From contig NZ_CADIKH010000010.1 in the NCBI RefSeq assembly GCF_902859855.1, forward strand, positions 62,001-126,000: DNA of 64,000 bases, written 5' to 3'. The stretch comes from Paraburkholderia humisilvae (lineage in GTDB: Bacteria > Pseudomonadota > Gammaproteobacteria > Burkholderiales > Burkholderiaceae). Shown one piece after another: positions 36,025 to 44,804 of the stretch. Under the pieces are notes generated by a model that was given only the letters and a program-made list of their open reading frames with translations, ran no database searches and was not told the DNA's origin. Each line of letters starts with the position of its first letter. The first letter of the stretch is position 1. Position numbers and translations under genes: made by a program.

Positions 36025-36909
36025 CTATGCTGCGCGCCGGTCTTCTGGCACTGCGCCGGAAGTTTGTGACGCGAGCACACGAAATACCGCTGTATCAACA
36101 CAGATATCCATTAGCGGGGTTTCCCAAAGATTCTTCCTGTCGATGTCCGTCGTGAGCACCCGACGCGCGAGCAGATGGCGAGCCACGAAAAGATGCGTTC
36201 CCGGCACACAATCGCATTTCTCATCAAGACTCGAACACACAGTGTTCAGCCTCGACTCGTTCCGAGTATTCGCCTGGACGTAGGACACTAGCCGATGCAT
36301 CAGTTCAGCGAAATAGCCTTTTCGCGGCTCCTGAATGTCGTTAATGTCCCAGGCACTTCGCATCCAATCCAGGGATTCGATTTGGTCCATCGGAAGTTCG
36401 CGCTCTGTGCTGATGTACCACTTAACACCTTCTTGCGTAGCCCAGTATCGCCGCTCGATTTCCAACTTTTCCATAACCCGAGCGTCATCGAGTTCCTTTG
36501 CAGGCTTGATAGCCCAAGCTTCAAGCTTTCGATTTGTGCCGGAACCCAGAACAACGAGGAAGTCGGTCGTCATCACCTCTAGTTCATCGCTGCGCGGGTC
36601 TTTCGGATGCTTGATGCCAGCCTCTTCCGCGATTGCTATCGTTTTGTCACGGTCAAGCGGAAATTGCTCTCGAATATCGATTACCCCCGGAGCCCAGTCC
36701 AGAAGAAGGAAGTGCCGATATTCAATGTCCGACAGGAGTTGATGGACCCGTTGCGTCTTCCAACCATAGGGGCGATGTACGCGACCGTCGCTAGGGACGT
36801 CTTGAATGGTAAGCCAAGGCTTGTAATTCGCACCGCTGCCTTGTCCGCGTCCTTCCTTAATAAATCTCGCCATCTTGGTACTGTCGATTACATACTTACG
36901 CTTCGCCAT
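36025..36909 (-). CDS. tnsA: TnsA-like endonuclease
   Basis: A 294-residue protein with the TnsA PD-(D/E)XK nuclease residues in place: Glu63 in DIEYRHFLL, Asp116 in TTDFLVV and Lys135 in AWAIKPAKE, very close to the positions in Tn7 TnsA. The C-terminal winged-helix part contacts TnsC. With TnsB it would allow cut-and-paste movement by cutting the 5' ends. It is the first gene of the operon and the closest to the right end. Confidence 0.92.
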   Translation of the reverse strand: MAKRKYVIDSTKMARFIKEGRGQGSGANYKPWLTIQDVPSDGRVHRPYGWKTQRVHQLLSDIEYRHFLLLDWAPGVIDIREQFPLDRDKTIAIAEEAGIKHPKDPRSDELEVMTTDFLVVLGSGTNRKLEAWAIKPAKELDDARVMEKLEIERRYWATQEGVKWYISTERELPMDQIESLDWMRSAWDINDIQEPRKGYFAELMHRLVSYVQANTRNESRLNTVCSSLDEKCDCVPGTHLFVARHLLARRVLTTDIDRKNLWETPLMDICVDTAVFRVLASQTSGAVPEDRRAA

Positions 36910-37062
36910 TATTTCTCCTCCAGCAGACTGGATAGAAGAATAAAACCACCAATACAGAAAAGCGATTCATTCATAACGTTCTCCATGCCAACAAGGTAAG
37001 GAGATGTTAGGGCTATCCAGACGATTATTGCAACATCCATAACGGTGAATGAGATGCCGATA

Positions 37063-37222
37063 GCCTTTGGACCAGCGAATTGAAAACACGCCTAACTCAG
37101 CTAGTGTCCATTTGATAACAAGAAATCATTGAAAATTTCAAAACTCAATTTCCAAATTAAATCAACGCAATTACAGACCCGCATCAATATCAACAAACCT
37201 TGATATTTAATATCTTATGAGT
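37063..37222. repeat. Candidate TnsB-binding repeats, right end
   Basis: On the minus strand GTGTTTTCAATTCGCTGGTC (about 37083-37063) resembles the left copy at 30347 and its flank (GTTTTCA-TTCGAGGGTC). A looser AATTTTCAATGATTTC lies about 50 bases further out, and AAGTTTCCCAACTC near 37222-37207 recalls the outermost left copy. Orientation is inverted relative to the left end, as needed for transposon ends. Confidence 0.4.
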
Positions 37223-37558
37223 TGGGAAACTTTTCAAATGCCAGATATCGAGCACGGAGATTTTTGAAGAGATGTCGCATTTATACAACACAATCGAGGC
37301 CCCCTTCATATCCGGCCATTAGCCACGCACGTCGTTATCAGATTGGTGGCCAACGTCCGGTGGTAGTTTACTGCGCCAAGTGCACCGCCAAGCGGTGCGG
37401 AGTTTCGAAGGTGTTCTGGAAAAACCGAACGATGTGCTCTGCCCAATGCATGCGGTCAAGGCATCCGCAGCGGGTAACTTCACCGTATACGAACCCATGT
37501 CCGACGAACTTCAATAGGCCACCCCAAAATCGCACTAACAGCAGCGCGACTCCGATTT
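37223..37558. other. Region between transposon and next gene, nothing clear
   Basis: About 335 bases of AT-rich sequence between the probable right end and a small minus-strand frame. Several short overlapping frames exist but none shows a family signature. It may be the remains of a gene cut by the insertion. Confidence 0.35.
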
Positions 37559-37783
37559 TTAGAGGCGTACGTCGCAATACCTCTCAAACACCCATGGCAT
37601 ATCGTCGCCCAACGCCGAGTACAGGTCGCTCTCGCCCCGTAGCTTTCTGGTTGATAGAAGGTTATTGATGTAAGAAGCGAGCGGCGGGCGATGCGTAAGT
37701 TCACCCCGTTCTATGCCATTCACATAATCGATGTGTCTCACGGGAGAACGACGTAATATATCTTCCGACGACACGGGACCCAA
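37559..37783 (-). CDS. Small hypothetical protein, possibly a fragment
   Basis: A 74-residue frame (start SSEDILRRSPVRHIDYVN; end DMPWVFERYCDVRL) with reasonable amino-acid make-up and no recognised family. It lies between the transposon end and the ABC-3C module. The abrupt end and a further coding-like frame downstream (residues such as VALLLVRFWGGLLKFVGHGF) suggest a decayed or frameshifted gene. Confidence 0.3.
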   Translation of the reverse strand: MGPVSSEDILRRSPVRHIDYVNGIERGELTHRPPLASYINNLLSTRKLRGESDLYSALGDDMPWVFERYCDVRL

Positions 37784-37856
37784 GTCATTGCTTGCCGCTC
37801 ATTGCGGTCTTACAATCGCGCAACGCTGAATAAAACGAATACGAATCGGGGGATTC

Positions 37857-38036
37857 ATGGATTGGTGGAAATATGTCATCGCCGTTGTGGCGGCGCTCGG
37901 CGCTGGCTGGACGTTGAAAATAGCAATTTCGAGCCGGTCGTCGCGTTCAAAGCGAGCGACGTTCGTATCGCAGAAGAACAATCACGTCGGCGGTGACCTC
38001 GTCGGCGGGGATATGCACAAAAACAACCGCGAGTAA
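37857..38036 (+). CDS. Small membrane protein leading the ABC-3C module
   Basis: A 59-residue protein not captured by a longer-frame search: an N-terminal membrane helix (WWKYVIAVVAALGAGWTL), a basic stretch (SSRSSRSKRATF) and a tail NNHVGGDLVGGDMHKNN. The gene after it also begins with a GDLVGGDK motif, and the 14-base stretch GACCTCGTCGGCGG is repeated in both (37995-38008 and 38078-38091). It ends six bases before the next start, so they form one operon. The shared motif suggests that the two proteins interact; function is inferred only. Confidence 0.6.
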   Translation: MDWWKYVIAVVAALGAGWTLKIAISSRSSRSKRATFVSQKNNHVGGDLVGGDMHKNNRE

Positions 38037-38041
38037 CGTTC

Positions 38042-38620
38042 GTGTTTACGAGCCAAAGCCACAATGATGTCGAGGGAGACCTCGTCGGCGGCGATAAGGT
38101 CGACAACAGCAGAACGATTGTCATCCATCCTGTCGTCAATAACGCTGCGGGACAGGAACTCGCGGTGCTTTACCAGAAGTACAAGGCCAACGGTGTAGGT
38201 GACCCGTCGCACGGCCAATTTTCCGAGAAGTTGCAGCACTACATGTCCGCCATAACGGACGGTGACGTTCGTGGTCTCGACGCAAAGCTACGCGAGAGCG
38301 GGCGAGAGGACCAGCTCCGCACAGCAATGGACTTAAAAGAGCGAGCGTTCAAGTCCATTATGCGTTACCAGACCTCGCGTACAGCGCAGCGGGTCTACAC
38401 AATCGTCCTATCCGAACTCCATGCCGCGTTCACGCTAACGGTTACACCCGTCATCCAGGAGGGTGCGGAACGTGTCGCCGTCGACCAGTGCATCAACGCC
38501 ATTCTGCAGTCGACCAAGAACATTCTGGGCGAAAACGTCTTTGAATTTGACGTCATGGACCTGCTCGCACTCCTGTACTACCTCGGCGGCAATTGCCATC
38601 TAAGGTGGGACAAATGCTGA
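38042..38620 (+). CDS. ABC-three-component system CTD/effector-side protein
   Basis: A 192-residue protein starting at GTG. The N-terminus has the GDLVGGDK motif, a glycine-aspartate pattern seen at the start of proteins in ABC-three-component (ABC-3C) systems. The rest is helical (LHAAFTLTVTPVIQEGA, FEFDVMDLLALLYYLGGNCHLRW) and matches the C-terminal domain that joins such effectors to the middle component. No separate catalytic effector domain is seen, so the toxic activity may lie in the small membrane protein or be missing. Its stop overlaps the next start. Confidence 0.65.
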   Translation: MFTSQSHNDVEGDLVGGDKVDNSRTIVIHPVVNNAAGQELAVLYQKYKANGVGDPSHGQFSEKLQHYMSAITDGDVRGLDAKLRESGREDQLRTAMDLKERAFKSIMRYQTSRTAQRVYTIVLSELHAAFTLTVTPVIQEGAERVAVDQCINAILQSTKNILGENVFEFDVMDLLALLYYLGGNCHLRWDKC

Positions 38621-39114
38621 TTTATCATCCTGCATACGATGCGTACCACTGCGTGTTCCGCATGCTACTCATCGCTGAACACGTGAAAGACCTCGAGATA
38701 GAAAAGGCTCGACTCCTAGACTTCTATCTGTTGTTCCCCGGCATGCTCGTTCATGCCCGGCTTCCAGACGAGCTCAGAGCACTGCGCTCCCAAGCCAAGT
38801 CGCTGGCGAATGTTTATCGGGACCCGGTCAGCGGTCTCTCAACCTTTCGAGACATGCGCCACATTCAGGAAGCCGCACTGAAGTCGGTCGCGGCCTCCGG
38901 CCTGATTGACGTTAAGCAATTTGAACGCGGATTTGTTAAACGCACCGAGATGCTCCTTGCCCCTGGGTTGAAGGAGAAGCTGGACGCTTTTACTTTAGCC
39001 AATGGTCCGGTGGTCGATGGTGTGCTGGCTGGCCTATCGAAGCTTCCTCTTCTCGGCCACAACGGACTGAAGCATCGCTCCGAACTTATGGAATATCGGT
39101 ATGACTTTGCTTGA
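38614..39114 (+). CDS. ABC-three-component system middle component
   Basis: A 166-residue helical protein starting YHPAYDAYHCVFRMLLIAEH with LLDFYLLFPGMLVHARLP near residue 32, the usual opening of ABC-3C middle components. AAGGTGG lies upstream of the ATG, which overlaps the preceding stop. Its own 3' end overlaps the ATPase start by 14 bases. In known systems the middle component bridges the ATPase and the effector. Confidence 0.7.
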   Translation: MLIYHPAYDAYHCVFRMLLIAEHVKDLEIEKARLLDFYLLFPGMLVHARLPDELRALRSQAKSLANVYRDPVSGLSTFRDMRHIQEAALKSVAASGLIDVKQFERGFVKRTEMLLAPGLKEKLDAFTLANGPVVDGVLAGLSKLPLLGHNGLKHRSELMEYRYDFA

Positions 39115-41020
39115 GCCTACGCTGCGAGTGAATCGCCTCGTTGTCTTTCAGGGGGGCCACGTCGCGTTTGACTGCCCGTTCCACACCGGCGTGAACGTTA
39201 TTCGCGGGCGCAATAGTTCCGGCAAAACGACGGTCATGGACCTCCTGGCATTTTCGCTTGGCGCCGAGAATATTAGGTGGAAGCCCGAGGCGTTGCGATG
39301 CTCTGCGACCTTCGTCGAGGTGCTTCTCAACGGCGAAGTCGCCTGCCTGCGACGAGATATCGGTGAGACGCTTCTGCGTCCAATGTCCATCTTCTGGGGC
39401 ACGTTGAACGAGGCGTTGAAGGCGGGACCGCAACTCTGGGAAATGTATCCGTTCAAACGCAGCGTGCACCGTATCAGCTTCTCACAAGCGCTTTTCGATG
39501 CGCTGAATATGCCCCAGGCCCAAGGCGACGGTGCATCGAACCTGACGATGCATCAGTTGCTGCGCGTGCTTTACGCCGACCAGCCATCCGTGCATAGCCC
39601 AATTTTCCGACTTGACAATTTTGATACGCCATTGACCCGAGACACAGTTGGTGGCTATCTCGCTGGCGTGTATGACGATGTACTGTACTCGGCGCAGTTG
39701 CGCTTGCGCGAACTCGATGCTCAAATTAGCAAGCAGGAGACGGAGCTTCGAAGTATCTTCAACGTGCTCGGACGTTCTGGACAATCTCCGGACTTGGAGT
39801 TCCTTAACATCAAAATCGTTGAGCTTGAAGAAGCACGCGACAGGCTTTCGGCTTCCTTAGCTAAACTTAGGGAAGAGCGGGCGCTTCCCCGAAAGGACGC
39901 AAACAAAGCACGTGCTTCGGCTGACGAGCTGCGCAAGGACTTGAATGTCGCGCGACATGAAGAGTCGAAGTCGAAAGACAAGCTCGCCTCCCTCGACCTC
40001 GATATTGCGGATTCACATCTGTTTGTGAAGGAGCTCGAGTCGCGCCTCCGCAGCCTGGACGAATCCAAAGAGACGCGCACTTATTTCGGCAATATGCAAT
40101 TCCGCTATTGTCCCAGTTGCTTAAGCGAGCTTCCCGAGGCGCGGACTGATGCAGAGCATTGTCACCTCTGCACCACCGCCCTTGGCGATGGTCGCGCAGA
40201 TGCGCAGTTGCTGCGAATGCGCAACGAGCTGAATATCCAACTCAAGGAGTCGACGTCCCTTATTCAGGAACGCACGAAAGATGCTGACAAGCTGCGCGTA
40301 GACATCCCCATTCTTTCGCAACACGTGCGAAAGCTGGAGCAGGACTACAAAGCCGTGGCGAATACCTGGTCAAGTGATGTCGAAGTGGTCTTGGAGGAGA
40401 CCGCACGTAAGCTAGGCGCGTTGGATGAGGAGATTCGCCAAGCCTATGAGCGCCAAAAGCTGGCAAGTGTTATCTCTGACCTGCAGAAACGGCGTGACGA
40501 ATTGACCGCTGAGGGCAAGCGACTGGAGGAGAGCATTGAACGGCTGGAACAGAAGCAGGAACAACGGAAGACCGAGGTCGCAGATGCCGTGAACACGGCT
40601 ATGACTCGACTGCTAAAGCTCGACCTTCCGTTGCAGCCGGAATTTATAGGGGCCACGACATCGACTTTCGACTTCGTGAGTAACGAAGTCTACGTGAATG
40701 GCTCGAAAAATTTCTCGGAAAGCTCTGCAGTCGTCCTTCGGCACGTCTTCCACCTGTCGCTCCTGACCGCGAGCGTACAGAAGCCGTTCATGCGTGTGCC
40801 GCGCTTCCTGATGCTTGACGGCATCGACGACGGTGGGATGGAGAAGGAACGCAGCCATCGTCTCCAAGAAATCATCGTCGAAGAATGCAGCACCTACGAG
40901 GTGGACTATCAGGTGATTTTCGCGACATCGGAAATCAACCCCATGCTGGAAACATCCGACCTCGTCGTGGGTCGTTTCTTTACACCGGACGCGCGTTCCC
41001 TAGACGTTCGGGAAACTTGA
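39101..41020 (+). CDS. ABC-three-component system Rad50-like ATPase
   Basis: A 639-residue SMC/Rad50-like ATPase: Walker A GRNSSGKTT at residues 36-44, a long coiled coil (about 200-520) interrupted by a zinc-hook-like pair CPSC and CHLC (about 336-356), and Walker B FLMLDGIDDGG near 569. It is the sensor ATPase of ABC-3C conflict systems, thought to detect foreign DNA or altered nucleic acid and release an effector. It closes the four-gene module with its start inside the previous gene. Confidence 0.85.
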   Translation: MTLLEPTLRVNRLVVFQGGHVAFDCPFHTGVNVIRGRNSSGKTTVMDLLAFSLGAENIRWKPEALRCSATFVEVLLNGEVACLRRDIGETLLRPMSIFWGTLNEALKAGPQLWEMYPFKRSVHRISFSQALFDALNMPQAQGDGASNLTMHQLLRVLYADQPSVHSPIFRLDNFDTPLTRDTVGGYLAGVYDDVLYSAQLRLRELDAQISKQETELRSIFNVLGRSGQSPDLEFLNIKIVELEEARDRLSASLAKLREERALPRKDANKARASADELRKDLNVARHEESKSKDKLASLDLDIADSHLFVKELESRLRSLDESKETRTYFGNMQFRYCPSCLSELPEARTDAEHCHLCTTALGDGRADAQLLRMRNELNIQLKESTSLIQERTKDADKLRVDIPILSQHVRKLEQDYKAVANTWSSDVEVVLEETARKLGALDEEIRQAYERQKLASVISDLQKRRDELTAEGKRLEESIERLEQKQEQRKTEVADAVNTAMTRLLKLDLPLQPEFIGATTSTFDFVSNEVYVNGSKNFSESSAVVLRHVFHLSLLTASVQKPFMRVPRFLMLDGIDDGGMEKERSHRLQEIIVEECSTYEVDYQVIFATSEINPMLETSDLVVGRFFTPDARSLDVRET

Positions 41021-41137
41021 CGGCTTGTTCGCCACTATCAGGGAAGTGGCCGCGCGAGGACGCGTGCAACGAAGTCCTGAGAGGAACGCTCTTTTCGGAA
41101 TTGATGGTTCAAAAGCAAATCAGCAGGAGAGACTGAA

Positions 41138-42322
41138 GTGTCGTCCATCGTTCCAGCGGAGTACGAAGGTCGCGAGCAGGCGCTTGTGAAACACGAGCTG
41201 CTTCGACACTATCTAGAGAAGCTTGTCATGATAATCGGCATGCACGCAAGAAAGAAAGGGCACGTCGAAGTCTGCTATGTAGATTGCTTTGCCGGACCAT
41301 GGGGCGCAACCGACGACACCCTGGAGGGGACATCGATATCGCTTTCGCTTCGCATTCTGTCTGACTGCAAAAATGCTCTTGAGACACGCGGCATCCGTGT
41401 CACTATGCGAGTGCTATACATCGAAAAAATTCGAAAATCGTTCAAGCGTTTGCAGCAATATCTGAATATGCATGCGCCGCCGGCTGTTCAATGTGCCTGT
41501 CTCTGCGGCGACTTCCTGGAGCTACGTCCAGATATACTGCAGTGGTGTGGAAACGAAGCATTTGCGTTCTTCTTTGTCGACCCGAAAGGGTGGAAGGAGG
41601 TCGCGCCATCCAGTTTGGCACCGTTGATTAAAAGACAAAAATCTGAACTACTCATCAACTTCGCTTTCAACAATGTCAACCGCACTGTGTCGATGAGTGG
41701 TTGGCAGGCAGAGATGGAGAAGTTGTTGGACGGCCCACTCGATTTGGGCAGTCTGAGTGCCGGGGATAGAGAGGTCGCGCTTGTCGACGCGTACCGAAAA
41801 GGGTTGGCCCGTTGCGTAGTGGCCAAGCAGACACGCTTTCGGCCACGGACTGCTTATGTTACGGTTCTTGACCCTCTGCAGCAGCGGACCAAGTATCATC
41901 TGGTCTACCTTACCTCGCATCCGCGAGGAATAATAGAGTTCATGGACGCGTCCGAGCACGTCGATATCGTCCAGCGCCGAGTTCGGTCCGCAGCAAAGCT
42001 CGATGCCAAGGCAAAGGAGACGGGCACACTCGACATGTTCGGGCCATCTGACGACGCACTTGAGGGCGGCCGCGAACGCCTGTACGGGGCCAACGACGTT
42101 GACGCCTATTGGCGTCGCTATCTTTCCGAAGGCGCCCGCGTGGTCGACACAGCGGCTTTTGCCGATATCCTCGAGGAGACGAACTGGTTCCCTGCGGACT
42201 TTCAGGCGTCGCTGGCACGCCTCATAAAGTCCGGGAGCTTGCGCAATATCGATGCGAGCGGGCATACACGCTGGAAGCGCCCACTCCACTTTGAAAAGGG
42301 TGAACGTCTGGAGCTGGTGTGA
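41138..42322 (+). CDS. tcmP: Three-Cys-motif partner protein TcmP, copy 1
   Basis: A 394-residue protein of the TcmP family (TIGR04474 type). The core shows EVCYVDCFAGPWGATDD near residue 50, AFFFVDPKGWKEV near 150 and LLINFAFNNVNRT near 175, which recall a methyltransferase-like Rossmann core. The C-terminal winged region follows. TcmP is named for its link to three-Cys-motif proteins, one of which lies downstream. Function is unknown. The GTG start follows CAGGAGA; the gap to the ABC-3C ATPase is 117 bases. Confidence 0.8.
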   Translation: MSSIVPAEYEGREQALVKHELLRHYLEKLVMIIGMHARKKGHVEVCYVDCFAGPWGATDDTLEGTSISLSLRILSDCKNALETRGIRVTMRVLYIEKIRKSFKRLQQYLNMHAPPAVQCACLCGDFLELRPDILQWCGNEAFAFFFVDPKGWKEVAPSSLAPLIKRQKSELLINFAFNNVNRTVSMSGWQAEMEKLLDGPLDLGSLSAGDREVALVDAYRKGLARCVVAKQTRFRPRTAYVTVLDPLQQRTKYHLVYLTSHPRGIIEFMDASEHVDIVQRRVRSAAKLDAKAKETGTLDMFGPSDDALEGGRERLYGANDVDAYWRRYLSEGARVVDTAAFADILEETNWFPADFQASLARLIKSGSLRNIDASGHTRWKRPLHFEKGERLELV

Positions 42323-42676
42323 GGGAAAAGTGCCTGAGCCACCGCTTTTGTAGCGTCGCGTGATTTCTCCATTCGCACTGAATTCATGGGCTGCAGATGC
42401 GTGGCTTGAAAGCCTACGAAATGCTCTATCCTGAAGAGTGAGGCCAGGCGAACAAATCGACGAGCGGGCATGGCTAAAATGCCGAGCTACACGCGATTCA
42501 CCTCAATTCGGTTGCTTGTCTGGTATCTGACTGCTGAACTCGTGATTGCCGATGCTGGATGGCAAAGCAGACTCGTCAGCAAATCAGCGGACAGACTGAC
42601 GCATGCGGAAATGCCTACTACCAAAGCGACCATCCGCGCGGGGTACAATTCGGCACACACGAGAACGGAGCAGATG
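42323..42676. other. Gap between TcmP and Gp37/Gp68 genes
   Basis: About 350 bases. A frame that is open into the next gene runs through the second half, but it shows no domain and the next gene has its own GGAG ribosome site, so this is taken as untranslated, probably with a promoter. Confidence 0.4.
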
Positions 42677-43426
42677 ATGAGCGGCGGCCAGAGCAAGATT
42701 GAGTGGACGGAACGGACATGGAATCCGACAGTCGGCTGCACCAAGCTATCTCAAGGTTGCAAGAATTGTTACGCAGAAGGCATGTCACGCCGCTTACAAG
42801 CTATGGGTACGCCGGGGTATGAAAACGGCTTCAAGCTTACCCTGCTCGAGAATCGCCTTGATGAGCCTTTGCTTCGGAGCAAGCCGACTATCTATTTTGT
42901 GAACTCGATGTCCGACCTGTTCCATCAATCCGTCCCGGACAGCTACATCACGCAAGTGTTTGAGACAATTCGCGCGTGTCCTCAACACACGTTCCAGATT
43001 CTCACCAAACGCGCAGAACGATTGGCCTCGTATTGCGGACGACATGACATTCCGCTCAACGCATGGTTGGGCGTGTCAGTGGAAGACAAGCGATACGGTG
43101 TTCCGAGAATCGACCATCTGCGTAACGTTCAAGCCAGCATCCGCTTCCTCTCTGTGGAGCCGCTGCTCGAAGACCTTGGGCGGCTCAACCTACGCAATAT
43201 CGACTGGGTCATCGTCGGAGGTGAGTCTGGTCCGAAAGCTCGCCCTATGAAAACTGCGTGGGTCGAGCGAGTGAAACAGCAGTGCGAGGCTCAAGGCGCC
43301 TTATTTTTCTTCAAGCAGTGGGGCGGCTGGGGTGCAGATGGAGTCCGGCGTTCGAAAAAAGCAAACGGGCGGCTGCTTGCTGGGCAAACGTGGGATGCCA
43401 TGCCCGACCCTGCAGCACTAATCTGA
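42677..43426 (+). CDS. Phage Gp37/Gp68-family (DUF5131) three-Cys-motif protein
   Basis: A 249-residue DUF5131 protein. The cluster-type motif is WNPTVGCTKLSQGCKNCYAE near residues 16-35, with three cysteines in the C-x7-C-x2-C arrangement expected for this radical-SAM-like family; later motifs are TIYFVNSMSDLFH, FQILTKRAERL, WLGVSVED, VGGESGPKARP and FFFKQWGG. It is the three-Cys partner expected next to TcmP. The name refers to phage homologues but nothing else here is phage-like. Start fixed by GGAG six bases upstream. Confidence 0.85.
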   Translation: MSGGQSKIEWTERTWNPTVGCTKLSQGCKNCYAEGMSRRLQAMGTPGYENGFKLTLLENRLDEPLLRSKPTIYFVNSMSDLFHQSVPDSYITQVFETIRACPQHTFQILTKRAERLASYCGRHDIPLNAWLGVSVEDKRYGVPRIDHLRNVQASIRFLSVEPLLEDLGRLNLRNIDWVIVGGESGPKARPMKTAWVERVKQQCEAQGALFFFKQWGGWGADGVRRSKKANGRLLAGQTWDAMPDPAALI

Positions 43427-43434
43427 CCGAGTCT

Positions 43435-44709
43435 TCAGAAAATGATTATCTGACGCGAATGTTCAATCACATCCGTCAGTGCGTAGCTCTTCGATACGCG
43501 TCGGAGCCGGGAATCCTTGTTTGAAACGATGATGTTTCCAGCACTATGTAAGCGCCGCACCACCATCTGGAGGCGTGATTCGTCAGCCATGGTGTCCGAG
43601 ATGTGCTGCTGAAAGAACTGTTGAAGGCTGATGGGCTGTGACGCTTCGGAGAGGCTACGACCTAACTGGTCAACCAGCTGGCTTACGCACTGCTCGCCTG
43701 CATCCGGCCCGAATACCAGTGGAGACTGGCGGCTGTAAATCTCGTCAGAACGAGGGTTATAGCCTAGCAAGAAAAGTCCTGGTTCTAGCTCGTGACCGAA
43801 TTCACTCGAATGCTCCCAGTGTAGCTGCTTCATAACATCATGCGCCTTGTAACGGCGCGAGAGGTGCACAAGCCAGTAACTCCATGAGTTCGCCTGGCTT
43901 GGACGTACGAAAAACAGCGTCATGAACGGCGCACCGGTCGCCTTCTTGATGCCATGAGCCACGTGCCGCTGTAGCACAGTGCGCCAGTCTGTCTTCGACT
44001 TGATGTAGGGCAGTTGCTCCCAGGGCATGTACTCCTCGAGGCCAATTGCACGCAACGGCTTGCGGTTCTTCTCGAGCTGGCTCAAGTACGTGAACATGGA
44101 ATCCACGTTGAAATTCAGGATGATTTCTGCGCCGGGCAATTCGGCCATGAGCCATCTCAACGTCTCCATCGAGACTGCCGTATAGCTGTACTGGTCGAGC
44201 AGGAATATCACCCGTCCACCGCCTTTGCGAGCTTTTACACGGTTGACGATGTCCGGTAGGGCATCGTTGAAAGCCTGCGCCTTGGTGCGCACCCGAGGAG
44301 AGTCGTCAATGTCGAATGCTCGCAACGATTTTTGGCCGGCAATATGCCAGTCAAGGTATCTGATGGTTTCCGAGTTCTTGTCGACAAAGAAGTACTCGGT
44401 ATCGACAATTCGCGGTATCGTGTGCCTGTCCAGATTCAGTTCAATTCGCGCTCGCTGAACGGCTTTAAGCATCAGCAAAGGTGTGCCGTCGAGCAGTTCC
44501 TGTCCATCCTCGGAGAGGTATTGCCCACCTCCGCAAAATCCGTCAACAAGCGTAAGCGTGAGTTTTGGAATGTGCGCTGGAGCCATAACCGTCTTGATGT
44601 ATCGGTAGACGTAACTCTCCACGATGGCGTGCTTTACCGCGCTATGCTGGTCCAGCACCGGTGGCTTGGTACCGACCATCCAGTGGTATTTATCTTCTAT
44701 CTTGGTCAT
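43435..44709 (-). CDS. tcmP: Three-Cys-motif partner protein TcmP, copy 2
   Basis: A 424-residue TcmP-type protein: KPPVLDQHSAVKHAIVESYV near residue 15, LTLVDGFCGGGQY near 52, YFFVDKNSETI near 105 and GGRVIFLLDQYSYTAVS near 165. The C-terminal part is a winged helix (DESRLQMVVRRLHSAGNIIVS). It differs clearly from copy 1 and is longer, so it is not a recent duplicate. It converges on the DUF5131 gene with nine bases between stops and lies 95 bases downstream of the giant helicase on the same strand. Confidence 0.78.
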   Translation of the reverse strand: MTKIEDKYHWMVGTKPPVLDQHSAVKHAIVESYVYRYIKTVMAPAHIPKLTLTLVDGFCGGGQYLSEDGQELLDGTPLLMLKAVQRARIELNLDRHTIPRIVDTEYFFVDKNSETIRYLDWHIAGQKSLRAFDIDDSPRVRTKAQAFNDALPDIVNRVKARKGGGRVIFLLDQYSYTAVSMETLRWLMAELPGAEIILNFNVDSMFTYLSQLEKNRKPLRAIGLEEYMPWEQLPYIKSKTDWRTVLQRHVAHGIKKATGAPFMTLFFVRPSQANSWSYWLVHLSRRYKAHDVMKQLHWEHSSEFGHELEPGLFLLGYNPRSDEIYSRQSPLVFGPDAGEQCVSQLVDQLGRSLSEASQPISLQQFFQQHISDTMADESRLQMVVRRLHSAGNIIVSNKDSRLRRVSKSYALTDVIEHSRQIIIF

Positions 44710-44804
44710 GGTCTGCGCGTGGGGTCAGGGGTTAAGCCGCCGCTCAGCAAAAGCAAGCAGCCTGATTGACTAGTTATAGGTTTCGCGTCCACCGAAAAAG
44801 GTCT

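Larger units (their letters stand above)
30165..37222 (-). mobile_element. Tn7-like transposon with tnsABCD and no visible cargo
   Basis: A compact element defined by tnsA, tnsB, tnsC and a tnsD/tniQ gene on the minus strand. Short repeats lie outside both ends of the gene block (30227-30359 and about 37063-37222) in inverted orientation and look like TnsB-binding sites. In Tn7, cargo sits between tnsD/E and the left end; here only about 250 bases separate tnsD from the repeats. Exact ends and target duplication could not be fixed, so the bounds are approximate. No cas genes or crRNA array accompany it. Confidence 0.6.

Noticed and set aside
37103..37120. TGTCCATTTGATAACAAG as an end of a second transposon
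   Set aside because: It resembles a TGT-type end, but no matching inverted copy or second transposase was found.
30165..37222. CRISPR-associated transposon
   Set aside because: No cas genes, repeat-spacer array or short CAST-type tniQ were seen; the TniQ-family protein has TnsD length.
42677..43426. Prophage remnant, from the Gp37/Gp68 family name
   Set aside because: No structural, lysis or integrase genes are near; the family is common outside phages next to TcmP.
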